Source of the DNA: Opitutaceae bacterium
GTDB lineage: Bacteria; Verrucomicrobiota; Verrucomicrobiia; Opitutales; Opitutaceae
Assembly: GCA_030648295.1 (NCBI GenBank)
Contig: JAUSID010000123.1
Span: 24,923 to 88,922 of the forward strand
DNA length: 64,000 nucleotides
Direction: 5' to 3'
The notes under the pieces: generated by a model
Told to the model about the DNA's origin: nothing
What the model saw: the letters and a program-made list of their open reading frames with translations, nothing else
Database searches by the model: none
Shown here: positions 18,816-27,403 of the stretch, piece after piece
How the letters are laid out: each line of letters opens with the position of its first letter
Numbering within the stretch: the first letter of the stretch is position 1
Translations under genes and position numbers: made by a program

Positions 18816-19070
18816 TCAGTATCGGTCGCGGTCTGGCGACAGAAGCTCGGCGCCCGAGACCTTGGCCATCGGCTGCGCCTTCAACTCGGCCAGGCGCTGG
18901 TCCAGATTAGCCCAGGGCCGACGCCGCGCCTTGGTTTGCACCGGCGGCGGCGGACTCAGGGTGGCAACCACCTTGCGTCGCGACGTGATCGCGACCGGCT
19001 CGCCATTTTGAACAAGGCGCAGGACCGACGGAAAAGCGTGGCGAACCTGGCGAACCGAGACAGTCTTCAT
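18816..19070 (-). CDS. Phd/YefM-type antitoxin
   Basis: An 84-residue antitoxin, MKTVSVRQVRHAFPSVLRLV at the N-terminus, with the Phd/YefM fold signature (V-x-x-G-E-P-V-A-I-T-x-R-x-x-x-V-A-x-L) at about residues 20-40. The C-terminal tail (WANLDQRLAELKAQPMAKVSG) would wrap around the PIN toxin. As in other Phd-type systems it should bind its own promoter; the upstream region 19071-19176 would hold that site. It sits directly before the toxin gene on the same strand, the usual antitoxin-first order. Confidence 0.88.
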   Translation of the reverse strand: MKTVSVRQVRHAFPSVLRLVQNGEPVAITSRRKVVATLSPPPPVQTKARRRPWANLDQRLAELKAQPMAKVSGAELLSPDRDRY

Positions 19071-19176
19071 GTATCACCAACATGTGTCACGAACCACGAG
19101 TGTCAACGCTGGCCCCGCCATGCCGCTCCGGCGGTGCGCCCGCATCGATGACGCCAGGCACGGAATCCACGTCGTC

Positions 19177-19197
19177 GTTGCGACCCGAGGTCGCAAC
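19177..19197. other. perfect 9-bp hairpin between deacetylase and antitoxin genes
   Basis: GTTGCGACC, a CGA loop, then GGTCGCAAC. It lies downstream of the minus-strand polysaccharide operon and upstream of the antitoxin promoter region. It may act as a terminator for the operon reading leftward, although no clear T-tract follows. No gene is seen in the rest of 19071-19312. Confidence 0.5.
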
Positions 19198-19312
19198 CTG
19201 CCACCGGACACGGCTACGACAAACAGGTCGGTGTCTTCGTTCGCGGTAGTCGGTCGGCGGAAATGGCGATGATCAAATGGGTGCGTCGCCGACGGCCCGC
19301 TCCCAGCGAGAG

Positions 19313-20131
19313 TCAGCCGTTCAGCGGAACCCTGCCATTCGCGACATCGCGAAATGAAACCACGCGAATGTCCGGCCGGCTCGCCAGCCATTCCGCCACC
19401 TCGTGCAGCACGCCGATTAATTTTTCATCGGCCGTGCCGTCACGAAAATATTCCCACCAATGCGTGACCAGCACCGTCAGCGACCGGCTCTCCACACTGC
19501 GGCGAACGGAGGCGAACATCTCCGGCAGCGGCCGTTGATATGAAAGCAGGCAGCCGGGATGACTGAGCAGAGCGGTCGGGCCGGTCTGCCAGTGCGGAAC
19601 GCGCCTTATTTTCTTCACGACGTAACCCGGCCACCACCGCAGCGGAATGCGGCCGGCTTCGAACCAGCCGGTGGAAATCACCTCGAATCGCTCCGCGATT
19701 TCCAGGTAGGCCGCGCGCGACATCCGATCATACGGCGCGACGAATGTGGCCGGCCGGCCGAAACCCGCGTCGCGCAGGCATCGCGCGCCCTGGTCGAGCC
19801 GTCGCGCGAGGTCAGCGCGGTCGCTGCCGCCAAATTCGAAGGTGTCGTGGTGACATCCGTGTTGGAGAACCTGATACCCTTGCTCCCCGTGCAGGTACTC
19901 CACGAGTTCGCGGTTGCCGGCGATCGGCGCCAGCGGTCCGCGCGGCCCGACTCCCGCGGTGAGGAACCCCTCGCGGTGGCCATCGGGTGAACGCGCATCG
20001 GTTCGCACCTCGGGGATGACCGCGAGGTTGACGGGAAATCCCCGCTCGAGGAACGGCCGGTAGAGTTTTTCCAGGCAGGCGCGCGGCGTGAACGCGCACG
20101 TGTCATCGTCGCGCAGAATGACCGTGTGCAT
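19313..20131 (-). CDS. polysaccharide deacetylase-like protein
   Basis: A 272-residue NodB/DUF2334-type carbohydrate esterase. The N-terminal VILRDDDTCAF gives the metal-binding and catalytic aspartates. HGCHHDTFEFGG gives the His-x-x-His-like metal pair, and PATFVAPYDRMSRAAY the next conserved block. SHPGCLLSY and VLVTHWWEYF form the C-terminal part of the barrel. There is no signal peptide, so it should act in the cytoplasm, possibly on a lipid-linked or nascent glycan. Its ATG lies inside the 3' end of the GT4 gene (29-bp overlap), making it the last gene of a five-gene minus-strand polysaccharide operon. The substrate is unknown. Confidence 0.82.
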   Translation of the reverse strand: MHTVILRDDDTCAFTPRACLEKLYRPFLERGFPVNLAVIPEVRTDARSPDGHREGFLTAGVGPRGPLAPIAGNRELVEYLHGEQGYQVLQHGCHHDTFEFGGSDRADLARRLDQGARCLRDAGFGRPATFVAPYDRMSRAAYLEIAERFEVISTGWFEAGRIPLRWWPGYVVKKIRRVPHWQTGPTALLSHPGCLLSYQRPLPEMFASVRRSVESRSLTVLVTHWWEYFRDGTADEKLIGVLHEVAEWLASRPDIRVVSFRDVANGRVPLNG

Positions 20132-21371
20132 GGCGTTCGTCGATCAGCGTCTCGTAGATGCGCTTCATCCGTTCCGCGAGGACCATGGTGTCGTACTCGG
20201 CGGCGACCGTGGCGCGCCCCGCGGCACCCCACTCCACGGCGAGTTCCGGTTGCATCAACAGCCGATTGACCGCGGCGTGGAAGGAAGCAGGCCGCCCGAG
20301 GTCGAAGAGAAATCCGTTCATGCCGTCCTTCACCAGCGCCGTCGCGCCGGAGGTGCGGCTCGAAATCACGGGCGTGCCCGCCGCCCAGGCTTCGAGGATG
20401 ACCAGCCCGAACGTTTCGGACAGCGAAGGCAGAACCACCGCGCGCGCCTCCTGGAAAAGCCCGATCAGCCGGGGATCGCCCGGCGGCAGCTTGCCGGCCA
20501 GAAGCACGCCATCATGCAATCCTTCGCGGGCGATCCGCGCCTGGAGCGCATCGCCGTACTCGCGATGGGTACATGCGCCGACCAGCACCACCAGGATCCG
20601 CGGATGCCGCTGCACCAGTTCCGCGGCCTGCGCGACCAGCCAGTCCTGGTTCTTCACCGGATCGATCCGTCCTGGCACCAGCAATACGGGCCGATCGACA
20701 ATCGCAGGGAATGCCGCCCGCGCCGCCGGCCGGTGGTCCGGCGCAAACAGAGCGACGGGCACGCCATGCGGCTGCACAAAAACGTGGCGCCCCGGGTGAC
20801 GCTCACGGATCAGCTCCGCCTCGCGCGGATTGCAGGTGACGATCGCGTCGGCGTCCTTGAAGAGGTGGCGGGTGCGAAGCAAGAGTCCGAGCGGTTTGCC
20901 CCAGTCCCATCCGCCCGCGGCCGGCCGCTGAAGTTCCTGCCGTACCGCGGCCGGCAGATCATAGGCGCCGCCATGGATGCTGAGTACGTACGGCAGGTGA
21001 CGCGCGCGCGCCACCGTACGGGCGATCGCGCCCAGCCGGCCGAGCGCGTGCGAGTGAATCACATCGAGCCCGGGTTCGCGCGCGAGGGATCCAATCAGGT
21101 CGAAGGACATCACGTTTCCGCCCACCGCGATCATCTGCCGTTCACGTTCGGCCGGGATTCCCCACAGGGAAAGGAAGGCGTGAAATCGCCGCACGGCGCA
21201 ACCGGCCGCGAGCAACGGATCCACCGCCGTCGACATCTGCAGCAGCCGTGGAGCATATGCGATGGAGGCGACCCCGTGCTGCGCGAGACCCCGCGTCAGC
21301 CGTTCGATCGCGGTCTCGGTACCGCCCCACTCGGCGGGATCGTATTTGCGGAGCAGATGGGCGACGCGCAT
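20103..21371 (-). CDS. GT4 glycosyltransferase (GT-B fold)
   Basis: A 422-residue glycosyltransferase using a nucleotide sugar donor. The start MRVAHLLRKYDPAEWGGTET has the acceptor-side glycine motif of GT-B enzymes. The C-terminal donor domain has LLVPGRIDPVKNQDWLV and the E-x7-E motif in LSETFGLVILEAWAAGTPVI. ATG 21371 shares one base with the TAA of the upstream polymerase gene, a tight coupling; an upstream in-frame extension would run antisense through that gene and is rejected. It probably adds a sugar to the repeat unit of the surface polysaccharide made by this locus. Donor and linkage cannot be read. Confidence 0.9.
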   Translation of the reverse strand: MRVAHLLRKYDPAEWGGTETAIERLTRGLAQHGVASIAYAPRLLQMSTAVDPLLAAGCAVRRFHAFLSLWGIPAERERQMIAVGGNVMSFDLIGSLAREPGLDVIHSHALGRLGAIARTVARARHLPYVLSIHGGAYDLPAAVRQELQRPAAGGWDWGKPLGLLLRTRHLFKDADAIVTCNPREAELIRERHPGRHVFVQPHGVPVALFAPDHRPAARAAFPAIVDRPVLLVPGRIDPVKNQDWLVAQAAELVQRHPRILVVLVGACTHREYGDALQARIAREGLHDGVLLAGKLPPGDPRLIGLFQEARAVVLPSLSETFGLVILEAWAAGTPVISSRTSGATALVKDGMNGFLFDLGRPASFHAAVNRLLMQPELAVEWGAAGRATVAAEYDTMVLAERMKRIYETLIDERHAHGHSARR

Positions 21372-23002
21372 TAGGATCCTGTCGCGCTTGGGCACCGGAT
21401 GTTCATCTTCAGCCCTCTTGCCTTGGCGGCATCGAATGGGCGTCCTCCGACAGGATCCTTGGGCAGCGCTGCGCGCTGCGCGTGCCAACTCGTCTGGAGT
21501 ATTCCGGCACGCAGTGCCGGCATAGCCGCCGGTCGGGAACCGCCCTCCACGATTGCATCGCAGGGTAAAGTCATGCCCGAGCCGTCGCCCACGGAAGCCG
21601 ACCGGCGGCTGCGGCGTCGTCGTCGCACTTCGGTCAAACCCGCGAGGGCGCCGAGCAGGATGTGGAAGGTGAACAGAATCGGCGTCTGCCGGTATACCCA
21701 CTCGGTCAGGCTCTGGCCGAAAATGCCGGCGATCGCGAAAAAGATGCCGACGCCGAGCACGCGCATTGGATCGACCCGGGGCAGCCGCAGAAACGCCGCG
21801 CCCATCAGGAACCAGCGCCCCCACAATATGGCGAACAGCACCAGCCCGGGCACGCCCAGTTCACCGAGGGTCAAGGCTGCAAGGTTGTGTGCCGGCGCGG
21901 CGAGATTGGCGTCGGCATAGAGCCCCGCGTCATCGGTGCCATAGACGGAACCGAGGTACCCGTAATCGACAAATTTGAAGCCGAGTCGTGGACCATAGGT
22001 CTGGCTGACGTGATACGACCAGTTGTTGAGACCGACGCCGAAGAAGTGGTCCGTCGCGATCATGCTCGCCAGCCGCAGGTAAATCCCGCGCCCGTCGACC
22101 GTCGGATCAAAATATTCCTCCTGGAACGTCGCTTCACCGTAGCGCTGCTCGATTTTCGGCCAGGCGGCCGCCAGCACCGCCATGGCGCAGACGACGAGCG
22201 CGCCGCGAACGATCAGCCGTGGGCCCGTCAGCCGCCACGAGGCGCACGTGGCAATCGTGCCCAAGACCACCACCGCCAGGATCGGAATGCCGGCGCGTGA
22301 ATATGTCAGCAACACGCCGAGCGCCCCGAGCGCCGCGGCGAGCGCGCAAAACCAGCGCAATGGCCGCGACCAGCCCGCGAACGCCGCCGCGACGAGTGGC
22401 GGCACGGTCAGGCAGAGGTACATCGACAGACTGTTCGCGTGATCGAGGGTACCGGCCACGCGGTCGAGCCGGGAGATGAAAAGCTGTTTCATGGCCCAGA
22501 GGCCCTCGAAGCCGACCACGCACCCCAGCGCGACCAGCAGCAGCGTCCACTCGCGTTTCGTGCGGACATATGCGGCGGCGGCGACGAAAACCAGGATGCC
22601 GCCGAGCATCTTCGAGATTTCGAAGATCCCGTAGATTTTCGGCTCCGATGCCGCGACGCACACGATCGCATAGAGCAGGTAAAGCAGCATCACGCCCAGG
22701 CTCGCCGGCCAGAACCATCGGCGTTCCTCCGTCTCCCGCTCGTCCCGGCTCGGCCCAAGCCAGCAGCCGATCAGCAGCGCGAAGGCGAGGATCTCGAGCA
22801 GCGTCACCTGGATGCCACGCGTCGTGCCCCGATACCACGCCTGGCTGAAAAAATTCACGTCGGTCCGCTCGGCAAACACCGCCAGCGTCACCATCGCGAA
22901 AAAGAACAGGTCGCGTACACGTTGGAACCAGGTCGCCGCGGCGCAGGCCACGACGGTCAGGACGGGGATGACGATCAGCGCGATCGCATGCTCCGGTTTC
23001 AT
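21371..23002 (-). CDS. O-antigen ligase/polymerase (Wzy_C family) with repeat-derived tail
   Basis: A polytopic inner-membrane protein, 543 residues with about ten to twelve helices. It acts in polymerising or ligating the O-antigen or exopolysaccharide. The Wzy_C core is seen as LLTYSRAGIPILAVVV, the large periplasmic loop with GVGLNNWSYHVSQTYG, and APAHNLAALTLGELGVPGLV with the conserved His. After LLGALAGLTEVRRRRRSRRS the last 70 or so residues look unlike any membrane protein. They are encoded by palindrome-rich DNA (see the repeat entry at 21373). It starts two bases after the methyltransferase stop. Whether it is polymerase or ligase cannot be told from sequence alone. Confidence 0.88.
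   Translation of the reverse strand: MKPEHAIALIVIPVLTVVACAAATWFQRVRDLFFFAMVTLAVFAERTDVNFFSQAWYRGTTRGIQVTLLEILAFALLIGCWLGPSRDERETEERRWFWPASLGVMLLYLLYAIVCVAASEPKIYGIFEISKMLGGILVFVAAAAYVRTKREWTLLLVALGCVVGFEGLWAMKQLFISRLDRVAGTLDHANSLSMYLCLTVPPLVAAAFAGWSRPLRWFCALAAALGALGVLLTYSRAGIPILAVVVLGTIATCASWRLTGPRLIVRGALVVCAMAVLAAAWPKIEQRYGEATFQEEYFDPTVDGRGIYLRLASMIATDHFFGVGLNNWSYHVSQTYGPRLGFKFVDYGYLGSVYGTDDAGLYADANLAAPAHNLAALTLGELGVPGLVLFAILWGRWFLMGAAFLRLPRVDPMRVLGVGIFFAIAGIFGQSLTEWVYRQTPILFTFHILLGALAGLTEVRRRRRSRRSASVGDGSGMTLPCDAIVEGGSRPAAMPALRAGILQTSWHAQRAALPKDPVGGRPFDAAKARGLKMNIRCPSATGS
21373..21459. repeat. 12-nt perfect inverted repeat pair inside the polymerase gene 3' end
   Basis: AGGATCCTGTCG at 21373-21384 and its exact complement CGACAGGATCCT at 21448-21459, 63 bases apart, lie at the extreme 3' end of the Wzy_C gene. 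To the right are more palindromes: ccggcac gca gtgccgg near 21508-21524 and gcgctgcgcgc near 21466. The layout suggests a small inserted repeat element (REP- or MITE-like) read through as a C-terminal extension. No other copy was recognised in this window. Confidence 0.6.
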
Positions 23003-23004
23003 TT

Positions 23005-23679
23005 CTACTTCGCCACCGTTCCTCGTCTGGCCGAGAGCAGGATGTTGGTCGGCACGAACAGATCGCGCAGCGGCCGGCCCATGCCGCACGTCTTGATCTT
23101 GATCGACTGCAGCCCCGCCGCGCTCACGATCCGGGAAAGCGATCGGTTCGTGTAGAACCGGATGTGCGGGTTGGACGGCACGAAGTGCTCGTCCCAGTTG
23201 AACAACGCGATGAGGACATTCTTGAACCGGCCGTGATACGGCACCGTGACGAGCAGCCGCCCGCCCGGCCGCAGGATCCGGCGGATTTCGCGCAGCGCGA
23301 ACGCGGGATCAAAGAGATGCTCGAGCACCTCCGAGCACCACACCACCCCAAACGAACTGTCCTCGAAGGGAAAGGTCTCGGAAACATCGTGCTGGCGAAA
23401 GGTGATGGTGGGGAGACGCACCGCGTTCTCGGCGATTTGGCCGGACGAGATGTCGATCGCGGTGACGGACGAAAATTTTCGCGCCAAATCGGTGGTGAAA
23501 GAGCCGTCTCCGCATCCCACCTCGATGACGGGCACCGTGGGCGCGAGGTCGCGCAGTTCGTCCATCATCCAGCGGCGGAGATTCGGGGCATAACCCTGGT
23601 TCGATCCGGAGAAGGTTTTCCGGTTCGTGGACCAGTAGGCATCGTAGAACTTTTTGTTCTGGGTCAGGGTTTCGCTCAT
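23005..23679 (-). CDS. class I SAM-dependent methyltransferase
   Basis: A 224-residue Rossmann-fold methyltransferase. Motif I is VIEVGCGDGSFTTDLA, motif II VTAIDIS, and motif IV is in FEDSSFGVVWCSEVLEHLFD. LRPGGRLLVTVPYHG is the post-III region. It has a long N-terminal lead MSETLTQNKKFYDAYWSTNR, as in methyltransferases of polysaccharide loci. ATG 23679 is chosen for that conserved beginning. It lies between GT2 and the polymerase gene with gaps of 17 and 2 bp. It may methylate the nascent glycan or its lipid carrier intermediate. Confidence 0.88.
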   Translation of the reverse strand: MSETLTQNKKFYDAYWSTNRKTFSGSNQGYAPNLRRWMMDELRDLAPTVPVIEVGCGDGSFTTDLARKFSSVTAIDISSGQIAENAVRLPTITFRQHDVSETFPFEDSSFGVVWCSEVLEHLFDPAFALREIRRILRPGGRLLVTVPYHGRFKNVLIALFNWDEHFVPSNPHIRFYTNRSLSRIVSAAGLQSIKIKTCGMGRPLRDLFVPTNILLSARRGTVAK

Positions 23680-23696
23680 GGAGAATTCGCCTGGAT

Positions 23697-24863
23697 TTAT
23701 TTTGCGCTGAGCACCGGCGCGGTCGCCGCGGCCTGGCGGGCCGCCTTCGGCCAGTAATTGGAAACGCCGCGGCGGAGGAATCGTGCGGCTTGAAAACACG
23801 CGATGAGCGTCACGGCGAAACCCGCGATCGTCGCGGGCAGATGCGTCAGCCGCCGGCCGGGCGGCATCTGCGCGAGCCGCCGCCAGCGGAAACCAAGGAG
23901 GCCGGGAAAAAGCCGCCAGAACCGGCGCGTGCGGGCGACGTGCGCCGCAATCAATTTCTTCAGCCAGTCGGGATCGCGCGCCTCGAGCCGCCGGAGCGTC
24001 GCGGCAAGTTGCGCGCGGTCGCCCTCGGGCAGCGTCAGCAGGTACTCGATGATCACGTGCACCGTCGCCTGGCCGATCATCTGGCGCTTCTGGTTGTTGA
24101 GGACGTCCCGCACCGCGAGATACGGCTCGTAGAGGTGCGTCGCCTCGCGCACTGACACGACCTTGCTGGGATCGAGCGGCGCCCGGAAAAAATCGGTGCA
24201 GATGGCGGCCTTGAAAAAGCCGTCGTCGTTGGCGAGCACGTCGCGCGGCAGGTACAGGTTGCGCGCAATATCGGTCCGCAGGCAGTACAGCATCCCGTTC
24301 AAGCGGCCTTCGATCGTTCCCGTCAGGTCGGACGTCGCGAGCGAGACGCGCTCACGCCACGACGGAGCCGCCTTGCCGGCGATGTTCTTGACCGGCGAGT
24401 CCGACGCGCCGCCCAGCCGCGGATTCCGCTCCATCGTCTGGACGACCAGGTGCAGCGTATCGACGCGATTGAAGACAATGTCCGCATCCATGAGGCAGAT
24501 TCGATGCGTGCCGGGCGCGGAGAATTCATGGACGAATCGATTCCACGCGTTGTTCCGGCCGGGCTTGGCGATGTTCTCCACGCGCAGCGCCATTCCCGCG
24601 CGGGCGGGATGCTCGCGGCTCGCGCGGGCAAAAATTTCCTCCGTGACCACAACGGTTCGATCGGTGCAGCCGTTGGCGAGGCAGATGACTTCACCGCGCT
24701 GGCCTCTCGCCGCGAGGTTGGCAAAGATCGATTGGTCGAGGAGCGAAGCCAGCATTGGCACGATCGAGACCTCCTCGTTCCACGCCATGATCCCGATCGA
24801 CAAGACGATCGGAACATCGACCGGCGGGCGGCACAGAGGCTGGTCAGCGGTGGCGTTGAGCAT
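23697..24863 (-). CDS. family 2 glycosyltransferase, first gene of the polysaccharide operon
   Basis: 388 residues. The GT-A donor domain starts with VLSIGIMAWNEEVSIVPMLA and carries CLANGCTDRT and the metal-binding RICLMDADIVFN (D-x-D). The LANDDGFFKAAICTDFF block is the acceptor side. The C-terminal third contains an Arg-rich amphipathic region and a hydrophobic segment (LPATIAGFAVTLIACFQAA) that probably holds it at the membrane. ATG 24863 is preferred over upstream starts, which would read through a pyrimidine-rich leader. It is the promoter-proximal gene of the five-gene minus-strand operon, divergent from another GT2 gene. Confidence 0.85.
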   Translation of the reverse strand: MLNATADQPLCRPPVDVPIVLSIGIMAWNEEVSIVPMLASLLDQSIFANLAARGQRGEVICLANGCTDRTVVVTEEIFARASREHPARAGMALRVENIAKPGRNNAWNRFVHEFSAPGTHRICLMDADIVFNRVDTLHLVVQTMERNPRLGGASDSPVKNIAGKAAPSWRERVSLATSDLTGTIEGRLNGMLYCLRTDIARNLYLPRDVLANDDGFFKAAICTDFFRAPLDPSKVVSVREATHLYEPYLAVRDVLNNQKRQMIGQATVHVIIEYLLTLPEGDRAQLAATLRRLEARDPDWLKKLIAAHVARTRRFWRLFPGLLGFRWRRLAQMPPGRRLTHLPATIAGFAVTLIACFQAARFLRRGVSNYWPKAARQAAATAPVLSAK

Positions 24864-25095
24864 CGGGGTTAAACCTGACCGGCACGTGGAGGCAACCTGC
24901 AGGGGGTGTTCACCTCCCTGGCACCCGGTCACCGCACAATCCGAATCTTTCTCTTTCTCTTCCTCTTTATCTTTCTCCCTCAAATTCCAATCGAGAGAAC
25001 GAGAAAGATGCCCGATTTCAAGATTCCGACCATCGCCGGCTGACCACGTTTCACCCCATATCTGAACCCGGAGCCGTACCCTATATTCACCGCGC
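24864..25095. promoter_or_regulatory. divergent promoter region with pyrimidine-rich inverted repeat
   Basis: About 230 bp separate the two oppositely transcribed glycosyltransferase genes, so both promoters should be here. It contains a simple-sequence tract of tct/ttc units. ATCTTTCTCTTTCTCT at 24945-24960 pairs with AGAGAACGAGAAAGAT at 24994-25009 (15 of 16 complementary, 33-nt loop). This could form a long hairpin in the leader of the minus-strand operon. No specific operator or sigma site was recognised. Confidence 0.5.
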
Positions 25096-25974
25096 ATGGT
25101 CCAACCACCGGTCAGCATTGTCCTGCGCTCCTTCAACGAGGCGTGGGCGTTGCGAGACACTCTGCCGGCGCTGGCCGCGCAGAACCACCGCGACTGGGAG
25201 TTGATCGTCTTCGACTCGGGCTCCTCCGATGGTTCCGTGGAACTGATCCGCGCGGCCAGACCGCGCGAGTTCGTGCAGATGCTGCCGCACGAGTATCGGC
25301 CGGGTCGCGTCCTGAACCAGGGCATGGCGCTCGCCCGCGGCGAGCGCGTCATTTTCCTGAACGCCGATGCGACACCCCAGAGCGCGGACTGGCTGGGCCC
25401 GCTCGTGGCGGCGCTGGCCGACCCGGAAGTCGCGGCCGTGTTTGGCCGGCAGATTCCCCGACCTGATTGCGCGGCCGCGTTCGCGCACGACTACGAGCGC
25501 TGCTTCGGCGAACCCCGCGAGTCGGCGCTGTGGGATCACTTTTTCAGCATGGTCAGCAGCGGGCTCCGGCGCGACGCCTGGAGCCGGCGCGGCTTCCGTG
25601 AATCGATGCAGTATTCAGAGGACGACGAGTACACGCGCTGGTGCCGCGCCGAGGGTTATCGCATCGCCTATTGCCCGGACTCGGTGGTGATGCACTCGCA
25701 TAACTACACTCCACATCAAGCCTACAAGCGCAGCTTTGGCGAGGCGTGGGCGCTTGCCGATGTGTGGCCCGGCGGGGCGAAGGATTTCAACGTGCCCCGC
25801 TCGCTGCTGCTGGGATGGCTGCGGGACGTCAGCGCAGACCTGCGTTACTGTCGCCGCACCCGCCGGCTCGCCCAATGGCCCGCGTCGCTCGCCCTTCGCT
25901 GGCAACAACGGCTCGGGCGGCTGCACGGCTTTCACGCCGGCTGGCAAATGCACCGCGTCGACCACGCCTTGTGA
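25096..25974 (+). CDS. family 2 glycosyltransferase (rhamnosyltransferase-like)
   Basis: 292 residues, starting MVQPPVSIVLRSFNEAWALR, the GT-A nucleotide-sugar motif. The D-x-D equivalent is in VIFLNADATPQSADWLGPLV, and SEDDEYTRWCRAEGYRIAY is the C-terminal catalytic block. The RVLNQGMALARGE sequence is typical of rhamnosyltransferase-type GT2 enzymes. The C-terminal 60 residues are basic and probably membrane-associated. The next gene starts with GTG inside this stop codon (GTGA overlap), so the two are co-translated. Confidence 0.87.
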   Translation: MVQPPVSIVLRSFNEAWALRDTLPALAAQNHRDWELIVFDSGSSDGSVELIRAARPREFVQMLPHEYRPGRVLNQGMALARGERVIFLNADATPQSADWLGPLVAALADPEVAAVFGRQIPRPDCAAAFAHDYERCFGEPRESALWDHFFSMVSSGLRRDAWSRRGFRESMQYSEDDEYTRWCRAEGYRIAYCPDSVVMHSHNYTPHQAYKRSFGEAWALADVWPGGAKDFNVPRSLLLGWLRDVSADLRYCRRTRRLAQWPASLALRWQQRLGRLHGFHAGWQMHRVDHAL

Positions 25975-27191
25975 TCACCGCCGATATCGAAGTGGCGCCG
26001 CCGCCGGCGACCGCCGTACCCGCAACTCTCCGCCTGGGGCGTTTCACGCTCGACGGCGACGACGCGCTCGAGCGGCACCTCGCGCAAACCTGCACGCGCG
26101 TGCTCAGCGGAATCCGGGGGCTCATTCCCGCGGCGAAACTCGAGGCCGTGCTGCTCGGCGGCGGTTATGGCCGCGGCGAAGGCGGCGTGTTGCGCAGCGC
26201 CGCGGGCGATCGGCCGTATAACGATCTCGAGTTCTACGTCGGGCTCGAGGGCAACCGCCACGTGAACGAATTCCGGTTTCGGCGCCGGCTCGGGGTGCTG
26301 GGTGAAATTCTCACTCACCTCGCCGACGCGGAAATCGAATTCAAAATCTCCTCCCTCGCCGAGCTGCGCGCCCAACCCGTCAGCATGTTTTCGTATGATT
26401 TGGTGGCGGGTCATCGCGTCCTCTGGTGTAACGCGCTCGCGGCTGGGCTGCCCGGTTGCGATCACCATCGCTTCGCCGCCAGCGTGCCGGAGGCGGAAGG
26501 CACGCGGCTCCTGATGAATCGCTGCTCCGGCCTGCTGTTCGCGCGGGTGGAACTGGACCGGGGCCCGAAGGCATTGACGCCGGAGAAGGCCGATTTCATC
26601 CGCCGCAATATCGCGAAGGTCCAGCTTGCGTGCGGCGATGCCCTGCTCACTTCGTTCGGCCGCTATCACTGGAGCTGCCGCGAGCGTCACCACCGGCTCG
26701 AGCAGCTCGCCTCGAGCGAGCCGTGGCCCTGGCTCGATGCGGTGATTCGGCATCATCGGGTCGGCGTCGACTTCAAGCTTCACCCCGTGTCGTCCGTTGC
26801 TGCGCACACCGTGCTCGCCGAGCTTCACCGCGAGGTCACGGCGCTGGCCCTGCAATGCTGGCTGGCGGTCGAATCGCGGCGGCTCGGCCGCGCGTTTCCG
26901 TCCGCGGCCGCCTATGCCGCCGATCCCGTCAACAAGTGTCCGGGCTCTCCTCCGCTCCGGAACTTCCTCCTGAACCTGCGGGTGCAGCGCTTTCGCTTTC
27001 GATCGCGTCCCAATCCCTGGCGCCATCCGCGGCAGAGAATTTTCCATGCGCTCGCCCTGCGGTTGTGGGAACCGGGCACCCTCACCGACGTCACGCTGCG
27101 CCACCAGTTCGAAAGGGAACTGGCGATGGAAGCCGGTCGAGGCGCTGAGTGGCTGCCCGCCTACCGGGCGCTCTGGTCGCGCGTGCAGTGA
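25971..27191 (+). CDS. putative nucleotidyltransferase-like protein of polysaccharide locus
   Basis: 406 residues from GTG 25971. Near residues 50-85 it has LLGGGYGRGEGGV followed by YNDLEFYVGLEG. This resembles the G-G/S...D-x-D/E pattern of the nucleotidyltransferase (Pol beta) fold, with the second acidic residue as Glu. The rest is mostly helical and basic, with a possible carboxylate in HADAEIEFKIS-type context (LADAEIEFKI). I do not recognise a named family. It is translationally coupled to the GT2 gene, which ties it to glycan synthesis or its control. It could transfer a nucleotidyl or phosphosugar group, or be catalytically inactive. Confidence 0.6.
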   Translation: MITADIEVAPPPATAVPATLRLGRFTLDGDDALERHLAQTCTRVLSGIRGLIPAAKLEAVLLGGGYGRGEGGVLRSAAGDRPYNDLEFYVGLEGNRHVNEFRFRRRLGVLGEILTHLADAEIEFKISSLAELRAQPVSMFSYDLVAGHRVLWCNALAAGLPGCDHHRFAASVPEAEGTRLLMNRCSGLLFARVELDRGPKALTPEKADFIRRNIAKVQLACGDALLTSFGRYHWSCRERHHRLEQLASSEPWPWLDAVIRHHRVGVDFKLHPVSSVAAHTVLAELHREVTALALQCWLAVESRRLGRAFPSAAAYAADPVNKCPGSPPLRNFLLNLRVQRFRFRSRPNPWRHPRQRIFHALALRLWEPGTLTDVTLRHQFERELAMEAGRGAEWLPAYRALWSRVQ

Positions 27192-27403
27192 CGTGTGGTC
27201 CGCCAAAGCCGTATCGATTCAGAGGACAACCGCGAATGAACGCGAATGGACGAGCGGCCAGGGAGGTGAACACCGTATCCCCAATGGGCGGATACGCCTT
27301 GGGATGACGGAGTTCCTGGGTTCGACTATTCCCTGAAGCCCGGCGGTTGCGCCCCCTTCCCGCCGGCATCACCGGGTCGGCGGCGTCTTCGTCCGATTTC
27401 CTC

